Assembly: GCA_032622095.1 (NCBI GenBank)
Contig: CP136065.1
Location: 151,783,577 to 151,847,576 of the forward strand
Direction: 5' to 3'
Length of the DNA stretch: 64,000 bases
From: Siphonodentalium dalli
Lineage: Eukaryota > Mollusca > Scaphopoda > Gadilida > Siphonodentaliidae
Every line of letters starts with the position of its first letter. The first letter of the stretch is position 1. Made by a program: the position numbers and the translations under genes. The notes beneath the pieces were generated by a model. It saw only the letters and a program-made list of their open reading frames with translations, searched no databases and had not been told where the DNA came from. Below, one piece after another: positions 57,001 through 64,000 of the stretch.

Positions 57001-57788
57001 TATTATGTTTTCGATGTTATGTGGGTTTTGTATAACATTCAATAAAGATTGAAAGTAAAGTTGTGTTCCTGTGTGGTATGGTAATATCCTGTGTGGAGTT
57101 AGCAAATAGAGATTAACATAAATCTCGTAATCCGTGATCCGTATATGCCGTAAATCTAGACATTTATTGGAAGATATGTGGCATTTACGTGAAATTAAAT
57201 TAAAAAAATTTGTGCAGTGAAAACCAGATTTAGATTACTACTTGATATCCTTGTAAATTTGTGCATACATCTGACAGACCTGGCATTCCAGAAAATCCAG
57301 GAGTGGAAAAAGAAGCCATATTTTTGTAACATGTGGAGCCCATGCAAATCTTCGAGATTCGTTTTGGCTCAAAAACCTGGCTGCCAATTTTATTTTATAT
57401 TATTCAATCACCGGACTCAATTATTTTAGAATCGCCAATTTGTATTCCCATGATGTATTGTTCTAAGTTTCAAATTTAGCTGGGACAATGGAAATTAACA
57501 CATGAAACTGGCCGTTATTGTCTTGTTTTTGTCTTGTAACATACATCCTGACATGAAAGTAAAATAAAGAAGGCTAAGACATGGAAATCAGACTGCTCAG
57601 TTAAGGGGACTTTTAAGAAAATACTATCCTTTGCATTTGTCATGTATGACCATGAAGTCTATAATTGCAAGTCTCCAAATGGCAAGCAAACTATCGTCCG
57701 GGCTATAGTCTTCAAATTATTACCCACCTTAACTCGTCATTATAATATTCAATATGACCTGGCCTAAGCTTGATAATAATACTGAGCA
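57001..57788. other. unassigned sequence
   Basis: A 70-codon plus-strand frame at 57217-57429 is not recognised. No splice-supported exon and no known repeat. Confidence 0.4.
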
Positions 57789-57796
57789 TTGATTAG

Positions 57797-59149
57797 TAGA
57801 GCTGAAACGGTTAGACGGTTAACCGGTTAGCATCCGGTTAGCGACGTAACCGGTTAGAAAAATATGAACCGGACGTAACCGCATCCCGTTGTCAGTTGAA
57901 TGTGAACGTGAATAATCCTCAAAATATTAGGTTAAATGATGCAAAACTAATACTAAATCCCGTGTCACCGATAGTAGAGTGCAATGCAAGCATTAATTGG
58001 TACACGCGGTAGTATCAGATACTTAGTAGCAATTCTCGAACTGTCTGGAAGTGTCGGCGACCTTCAATCAATTCCGACCCTTTGAAGTTTTCTTCCGACA
58101 AAAGCATGTGTGCAGTCACTATGTATCAAGTCTGAATGCACACAAGGAAGTGACAACGTAAAAGTGGCGTTGTGTGGCAATGCGTGCTTTCGTAACTTAA
58201 TAGTTAATACTGCACGAAGCAACATGGATTCAAATTGGAATCACACCACGACATACTATATATAAAACTGTTTTACAGTGGGGTTTATAAAAACTATGTA
58301 AGTCGACAAAGTTTGAAGATTGAGATCAGCAGCACAATGTCTTCACTCTTCCCGTTCTTCCTCCCTGTTGTGATTTAATATGATCAATTCAATTGAGTGA
58401 CCCAACAGACATCGTAGTTGAAGCAACCCAAAACTTCTTCAATAATCTTCCCTTTTATCAAGGAAATTGATGCTGCTCCATGCTACTCTGTAACTGGTTG
58501 TGTCTGTGGGACTAATTAACACTCAATTTGGCAGTAATTGCTATATGTTAAGTGATTGCATACTAAAACCGAAACCGAAACGTAAATTATATAACCTCCC
58601 AACACCAGTGTCCGCTATCATGATACCGACGAATAGCTCGAATACTGAATAGGACTGCGAGTCTGACCTAACTGACCTTCCTTTTTGTTCTCTACATGTA
58701 GTTATTACTTTCTTGTCTTTATATATAATGCATTGGAGGATATACCAATGATGATAATGATATATTACAGATATTTAATATATAGTTTTGTTACTCGTTT
58801 TACCAATACCCATACTATTTTACTCGTTTTACAAATACCCAAACATATGCTGATCACGGCAAATAAGCGATCTCCCCTGCCATTCACAAATTTCACTTGC
58901 TCATTCCCCATCACGAGAGCCAGCAAAAGAACAGTTAATGCGTGTTTTTGAATATCGTTAAATGCCGTGAATAATAAGGTCTTTATTTCAGCTACTACTT
59001 CTCACCTAGGTTTGTCCCTGGAGCATGGCATAATGTCGACATAATTAGTGTGAGAGAAGTCCGCTAGAAATTTAGCGGTTAACCGGTTGAAATCCGGTTA
59101 ACCCCGATGGTTAACCGGTTAGAAGAATGGGTCAACCGTTTCAGCTCTA
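57797..59149. mobile_element. hAT-superfamily non-autonomous transposon (TAGAGCTGAAACGG)
   Basis: The ends TAGAGCTGAAACGGTT and AACCGTTTCAGCTCTA are inverted repeats. The 8 bp duplication TTGATTAG (57789-57796 and 59150-59157) is perfect. Repeated AACCGGTTAG / TTAACCGGTT motifs crowd both subterminal zones. The 1353 bp interior has no intact transposase. TAGAG-type ends are known in many hAT families. Confidence 0.94.
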
Positions 59150-59250
59150 TTGATTAGCTGTTTGTACCAATTTCATTTCCGTCACCATGAAGTTTAAATT
59201 CAATGCAATGTTGACATGCTGAACTCAAGTCTGCAAATTTTGTGTCATTT

Positions 59251-59342
59251 GCAGAATGAGGTCCCCAGAGTGTGCATTTAGTGATGGTATCCCGCACAGT
59301 GGGCTAGCATCACCAAATTCACCCTCTGGGGACCTCATTCTG
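59251..59342. mobile_element. 95 bp hairpin element copy
   Basis: GCAGAATGAGGTCCCCAGAG and inverted arm CTCTGGGGACCTCATTC. A flanking segment (59360-59520) matches 43424-43580 inverted. Confidence 0.85.
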
Positions 59343-59533
59343 ATTAGACATCATCGTTGGGGAAGTATCTACTAGTAGTCTCAAATTAACATTGTTTTTA
59401 GTTACTTTTTCCCTTCTGGGAAGTTTCTTTATCCCCTAATTTGCAGAAGATAAAATGCATAATCGGGGTGACTAATGGGTGAATATCACCAACTTCAACT
59501 GGGAAATTTCAATCTGATCCTAGGTCTCCTAAA

Positions 59534-59626
59534 GCAGAATGAAGTTCCCAGATAGTAAATTTGGTAACACTAGCCCACCATGCAGGATACTGTCACTAAA
59601 TTCACCCTCTGGGAACCTCATTCTGC
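59534..59626. mobile_element. 95 bp hairpin element copy
   Basis: GCAGAATGAAGTTCCCAGAT with inverted arm TGGGAACCTCATTCTGC. It closes the unit begun at 59251, again two hairpins around an inner segment. Confidence 0.85.
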
Positions 59627-59779
59627 AAATGACAGACACACTATTTGTAGGCTTGGCTGAATTCATGGTATTTATACAAATAAAACAATTGTTTGTTTGT
59701 CTGTCACAACTGACTCAGGGAGTGTCATGGGATAGGAAGCGTCTGGTAAAGGTAAAGGTAAGGCAAGGTAAATCCTCAA

Positions 59780-60000
59780 TTTATATGATCCTAAGCCACT
59801 CTGGTTCGTTTGACCACGACCTGCTAAGAATATTTTTGAGTTCCAAGAAAACTGATTCTCTTCTCATAATGTACTTTTTGTTTAAAATATAGCTCACTCT
59901 GGTGCGTTTGACCTCGACCTGCTGAGAATGTTTCAAGTTCCGAGAAAACTGGTTCTCTTCTCAGAATGTACTTTTGGTTTCTATATGTAGCTGATATTAC
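59780..60000. repeat. two ~100 bp tandem units
   Basis: CACTCTGGTTCGTTTGACCA and CACTCTGGTGCGTTTGACCT begin two copies. Each is followed by CGACCTGCT.AGAAT and AACTGRTTCTCTTCTCA. Confidence 0.75.
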
Positions 60001-60073
60001 TATGGGATAGGTGCCATTGGCTCCATTGGAATATCATGAGATAGGTGCCTTTGACCTCAGATGACTTAATTAA

Positions 60074-60477
60074 AGGTACTCAATCCGATCAGACGCTCCT
60101 AAATTACTATTTCTTTGGCTACGGGGGTAAAAAAATATTTGATTCGAGTCGAGGAACCCACCCTTCAAAGCTCAGAGTGATTAGATATCGATGTTTGAAC
60201 TTTGTGGTTTCTATTGTTTGTGGACCACAAACTGATTGAAGCACGAGGGTCAAACTTGATTTTAGAGTTATCCATCTTTATCTGCAAGACCGTCCGTTTG
60301 ACCCTCGTGCTTCAATCAGTTTGTGGTCCACAAACAATAGAAACCGTAAAGTTCAAACATCGATATCTATTCACTCTGAGCTATGATGGGTGGATTTCCT
60401 CGACTCGAATCAAATATTTTTTACCCCCGAAGTTAAAGAAATAATAATTTAGGAGCTTCTGATCGGATTGAGTACCT
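60074..60477. mobile_element. TTAA-flanked palindromic MITE (AGGTACTC family, copy 4)
   Basis: Termini AGGTACTCAATCCGATCAGA and GATCGGATTGAGTACCT with TTAA at 60070-60073 and 60478-60481. Arms fold almost completely, with the inner stem TTTGTGGACCACAAACTGAT / GAAGCACGAGGGTCAAAC. The most symmetric copy of the family. Confidence 0.92.
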
Positions 60478-60903
60478 TTAAAGAGTGACTAATAAATTAT
60501 TTTAATCCTAACATCCAGTGGTCTAACTCTGGACCAGCAAATCATTCACATTCGACTTGATTTTCTTAAATTGAATAGCAGTTTTTGACTAGCCATTGGG
60601 GGTCGAGGGACCAGCTAAGACACACCAGGCCGACCATGGTTGCAGCCACGTGCGAGCGAAGACACCCCAGGCCGACCATGGTTTGGCCAAGTGTGAGAAA
60701 ATTTTTAAATCTAAAAATGAAAATTTCTAAATCCTTGAATCTAGACGGGCCTCATGCTTTCCAAGTGTTTGAAAATTTCAAACTAATTCCCTGATGGCAA
60801 TTTCAGTTCATAATTTTAACCAATTTCCAACTTGAAAAGTAGGAAAATAAGAAAATGTTGCCAGTTGATCTAAACACAGTTACAGGACATAAAGTCCCAA
60901 ATT

Positions 60904-61051
60904 AGTCCAACAAATTAGACTATTCGGATTAAGATATATTTTAATATTTGGACATTTACGATTATCTTAATCCTTAATGAGGAATTAGGATAACATAAAT
61001 GTCCAAATATTAAAATATATCTTAATCCGAATTGTCTAATTTGTTGGACTA
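60904..61051. repeat. long foldback hairpin
   Basis: Arms of about 56 bp, TAGTCCAACAAATTAGAC to ATTTGGACATTTA, are near-perfect inverted copies. The 37 bp loop is itself partly palindromic (TTATCTTAATCC / GGAATTAGGATAA). Confidence 0.88.
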
Positions 61052-61077
61052 GTCCCAAATTTTAGGCTATAATCGAA

Positions 61078-61136
61078 TTTCTAAATCGGTATACTAATAT
61101 AAGGAACTCCTTTATATTAGTATACCGATTTAGAAA
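61078..61136. repeat. second foldback hairpin
   Basis: Arms TTTCTAAATCGGTATACTAA and its inverse meet at a tiny loop (AC). It lies 26 bp beyond the hairpin at 60904-61051, and the two together may be one element. Confidence 0.88.
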
Positions 61137-61619
61137 TCCAACCAGGCGAAAAATTTCAACCTAAGGTTGGTGTGAAATTTTCAACTAATGTCGTGCAAGG
61201 TAGAAATTAGCCAAACGCCACTGTCGCCACGACACAAGCAGTGACGCTACTGGGGTCGTTGTCGTAATGTTTTATACATAGATGCACACCGTGCACATTT
61301 CTGTATACATAAATCAGGGTTTCCGCTATACCGGCACAGGGTCCCCTTGACGGCCCCGTTCCCCTCGCCAAGTTTTCCCCTCCTGCCATACCCTAGGACA
61401 TACTGCATGTCTATAAAGGTATAAAGATGTTTAAAACTTCTGAATTTTGTTGGAATAGTACTAAGGAATTTTAAAAGGTGAATTTATTTTATATCTTGTG
61501 AGTGTACACTCTAAAACGCGTTGTTAAATTGAAACAGGAAGTGATCAGAACTGACATCGCTAGGAGCTATGCCTTTGAGGTCGGTTAGTTACGTTGCGGT
61601 TGTATGTAATCAGCCTTAA

Positions 61620-62810
61620 CCCTTTGAACCCGAGCGGCCAGAAAACCGGCCGCTGCGTGAACCTCCAAATACCCCAGCGGCCGGTATACCGGCCGCTGGA
61701 CCGGCCATATATCGACTGCCACGTGTTTGTTGTTTACATACATCGTTGCGGTCGTCTGCTTCTCCAATGATTATGTTTTTCTTTGTGTCTTGTTGCTATT
61801 GTGTTTAATCACACAACATTATGAATTATGAAGCCTAAAACATTTTCGGTAGACGAGGTGGTCCGGCAAATTTTGGAATCGGACGCGGAAGATTTCGATG
61901 ATGATGACTACGCCATTTGTGAGTTAGAATGGGAGAACGAAAGCACAGTGACACTGGGAGATATCCAGACGTCAGTCGCTCCAGGAGTGGGTGGCGTTGT
62001 GTCAAGTAGAGATACGACAAGAGATCAATGTATGGGCTAGTTGAGGTGTAAAAATTGTGGAAGTGGGCGGAGCTTATGTCGGGTAGGGGCGTGGCAGGGG
62101 GCGTGGCTTCACATCTGCAATTAGTCACAGTGATCATAATGTCCATACGTTGAAAAGGGACGCAAATTCGTTAGTCATACGTACCTTTACACCGAACGAG
62201 AAGCCGTGACCAAAGAATGTACCAACTTCAATAAGTATGGACAGTACACCCCAAGGTGGAGTACTTACATTTATTCTGGGATGATGCACTCTGGCATATG
62301 ATTGTCGACGAGACCAACCGAAACGCTCGTCACGTGATTTCGAAAAAATGCCTAGGAAATGTCTAAAATGGGGCATAAACGATTGAATGCTCAGGACAAT
62401 GGTGTCATTGGATCATTTAGGGTTAGCAACCGTTGCTTTACCCTTAAACAAAAGTTTGGGTCACTCATCAGACCAGATATATAAACAAAATTCACAGTGG
62501 GGCATGGGCTGCATCGAAAACGCCATTTCCTAGGGCTGAAATACGTCGATAAAAGCTATAATTGCATTTTACATTCGATTTCGGGTAGCTGCATATCAAC
62601 CGTTGCCAGGGAGAGATCGTGTGGCAATGTATCCCGGTCTTAAAATACTCAGTGGTCCATGGGGAACATACATGTAAAGTTTCAGATCTGTGGCACCACT
62701 TAAACAGAACCCACCCATTGCGCCTAAACAAAGTCTACAATAAATAAAAAATAACACTGGGAGCCCAGGGTCATGGTGTCGATCGTTGTGGGGAGCCAGG
62801 GTTCAAAGGG
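61620..62810 (+). mobile_element. piggyBac-like TTAA element (CCCTTTGAACCC family, copy B)
   Basis: Termini CCCTTTGAACCC and GGGTTCAAAGGG with TTAA at 61616-61619 and 62811-62814. Inverted counterpart of 23572-24744, about 95 percent alike by eye. The GGCCGGTATACCGGCC palindrome is near 61678-61700. Nested inside the hAT-type element 61315-63181. Confidence 0.92.
61828..62040 (+). CDS. truncated piggyBac-like N-terminal peptide
   Basis: A 70-residue frame begins MKPKTFSVDEVVRQILESDA, followed by an acidic run with five consecutive Asp/Glu-type residues (DFDDDDY). This resembles the acidic N-terminus of piggyBac-family transposases, where a 'S-x-D-E-[VI]' start and 'S-D-x-[DE]-x-D' run are typical. 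The rest of the transposase, including the catalytic DDD domain, is absent, so the element is a deletion derivative. The equivalent frame at 24310-24536 (-) has a stop after the acidic run. It may be untranslated. Confidence 0.5.
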   Translation: MKPKTFSVDEVVRQILESDAEDFDDDDYAICELEWENESTVTLGDIQTSVAPGVGGVVSSRDTTRDQCMG

Positions 62811-63361
62811 TTAATATATTCCGATTACGTTATGCATCCGAAACATCTGCTGTGTCTTCCACAGTGAGTCTTTTAACATTAACGAGCACGTTTAACTCGG
62901 GATTAAAATTACTGGTTTTCTGTACATGTACTTCGTAAATTAATATATATCTAATAAATTTACTAGTTTTAAAGTTACAGGTACATGTATAAGGTTTGAT
63001 AGCTTGGCACTTGGGCAGAAATGGAACAAAACAATCTGCCGTTTCTACTCTCACACGATTCTATTGGCCGATATAACGAAAGTAGTTCAACCAGTGCTAA
63101 AAGTAAAACAGGCTACTTTTACCTGGATTTTTCCCCTTGACGGCTACCGGCCCCATTCCCCTACCCCTAGCGGAAACCCTGCATAAATGCACTTGCAGTT
63201 TCGTCATTGTGATAAAAGAATGCCTTTATCAGAACTTCGGAAGAAAAATAGGAATGAATTGAAGCATACAGCAATTATTTACGGTAACATTTCAATCTCC
63301 CGCCGACTGAGACTAGTTCGGTGGCTGGTTTAGGACATGGTAAAAAAAAAGTGTGCAAGCC

Positions 63362-64000
63362 CTTTCATTCGAACGTGCGAGCCCTTGCGTTCGAATGTGC
63401 GAGCCCTTGCTTTCGAACGTGCGAGCTCTTGCGTTCGAACGTGCGAGCTCTTGTGTTCGAACGTGCGAGCCCTTGAGTTCGAGCCCTTGTGTTCGAATGT
63501 GCGAGCCCTTGCGTTCGAACGTGTGAGCTCTTACGTTCGAACATGCGAACTAAAACCCAAATGGACTTATTTCGCAATACTTGCTTCGTTCGAACGCACG
63601 TGATACGTAAGAGCTCGCACGTTCGAACGTAAGAGCTCGCACGTTCGAACGCAAGGGCTCGCACGTTTGAACGCAAGAGCTCACACGTTCGAACGTAAGA
63701 GCTCACACGTTCGAACGCAAGGGCTCGCATGTTCGAATGCAAGGGCTCGCACGTTCGAACGCCAGAGCTCGCACGTTCGAACGTAAGGGCTCGCACGGTG
63801 GAACGTAAGGGCTCGCACAGTGGAACGTAAGGGCTCGCACAGTGGAACGTAAGGGCTCGCACAGTGGAACGTAAGGGCTCGCACAGTGGAACGTAAGGGC
63901 TCGCACAGTGGAACGTAAGGGCTCGCACGTTCGAACGCAAGGGCTCGCACGTTCGAACATAAGGGCTCGTACATTCGAACGTAAGACAGAGCTCGCACGT
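63362..64000. repeat. 22 bp satellite in two inverted arrays
   Basis: The unit is TTCGAACGTGCGAGCCCTTG plus two bases (22 bp). It is in direct orientation at 63362-63549 and reverse-complemented from about 63588 to the window end, around a 40-60 bp unique centre (CCCAAATGGACTTATTTCGC). Within the right array, about six units (63790-63915) carry the variant CAGTGGAACG in place of TTCGAACG, a homogenised sub-block. TTCGAA is itself palindromic. Because 22 is not a multiple of 3, all frames stay open for long stretches; this is not a gene. The array continues beyond the window. Confidence 0.93.

Larger units (their letters stand above)
61315..63181. mobile_element. hAT-type element interrupted by a piggyBac-like element
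   Basis: Left terminus CAGGGTTTCCGCTA and right terminus TAGCGGAAACCCTG are perfect inverted repeats. A 7 bp perfect repeat, CATAAAT, flanks them (61308-61314 and 63182-63188), one base short of a typical hAT duplication. Both ends continue with CCCCTTGACGG.. and GGCCCC.TTCCCCT phrases, in direct orientation. Excluding the nested 61620-62810 insertion and one TTAA, about 670 bp remains. No transposase. Confidence 0.85.

Noticed and set aside
63365-63998. Long overlapping ORFs (up to 191 codons) on the minus strand
   Set aside because: They are translations of a 22 bp satellite; all three frames stay open because the unit lacks stops. The peptide repeats every 22 residues with no protein character.
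63362-64000. CRISPR-like array
   Set aside because: Units are contiguous with no unique spacers, and the context is a eukaryotic genome.
1-64000. tRNA or rRNA genes
   Set aside because: I saw no cloverleaf with A and B boxes and no conserved rRNA segment on reading; an automated scan could still find a diverged tRNA-derived SINE.

Overview
This window is eukaryotic nuclear DNA from an invertebrate animal. Genes are split by GT-AG introns, introns are large, and the sequence is AT-rich and packed with transposon remnants. Many dispersed repeats are built from roughly 130-170 bp units carrying a CCAAGATGGC-type core or a trailing (GGAC)n tract. From general knowledge such repeats are common in molluscs and other lophotrochozoans, so a mollusc-like animal is my best guess, but no feature here proves it. 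A run of 100 Ns at 27174-27273 is a scaffold gap. Recognisable host coding sequence is sparse. (1) A plus-strand serine beta-lactamase-like gene (EstB/LACT family) is represented by three exons: 8217 to about 8396, 16335-16592, and the terminal exon 18880-19125. Its introns are filled with transposons; its first exons are not identified. (2) One minus-strand exon of a caspase-family protein lies at 32492-32760; the exons carrying the catalytic His and Cys are not seen. (3) There are weaker candidates: a possible first exon at 19628-19720 (+) and a 100-residue ORF at 14294-14596 (-). Mobile DNA dominates, and much of it can be delimited by terminal inverted repeats (TIRs) and target-site duplications (TSDs). 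hAT-type elements with 7-8 bp duplications lie at 3607-4778, 7089-7856, 51551-52620, 57797-59149 and 61315-63181. piggyBac-like TTAA elements starting CCCTTT lie at 5395-6136, 7024-8054, 22310-22496, 23572-24744, 25364-25567 and 61620-62810. A second TTAA family (AGGTACTC...GAGTACCT) lies at 8848, 26217, 46015 and 60074. A 2.25 kb element with a 3 bp TTA duplication (PIF/Harbinger-like) lies at 13711-15959. Two large TA-flanked inverted-repeat elements lie at 9522-13704 and 49176-56708. A decayed DIRS-type tyrosine-recombinase retrotransposon body lies at 29269-30782 (-). Several elements are nested, giving a readable insertion order. Region by region: 1-8 kb is mostly TEs and unassigned DNA; 8.2-19.1 kb is the beta-lactamase-like gene with TE-filled introns; 19.2-29 kb holds TTAA elements, tandem repeats, an assembly gap and a large inverted repeat; 29-33 kb holds the DIRS fragment, a hairpin-rich foldback element and the caspase exon; 33-49 kb is mainly tandem-unit repeats and 95 bp hairpin elements; 49-57 kb is the 7.5 kb inverted-repeat element with two nested insertions, one holding an intact GC-rich 321-codon ORF; 57-64 kb is hAT, TTAA and foldback elements, ending in a 22 bp satellite arranged as two inverted arrays. 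The most unusual items are the 7.5 kb composite with its ORF, the caspase splice acceptor abutting a dispersed repeat, the hairpin array at 31.8-32.2 kb, and the inverted 22 bp satellite.
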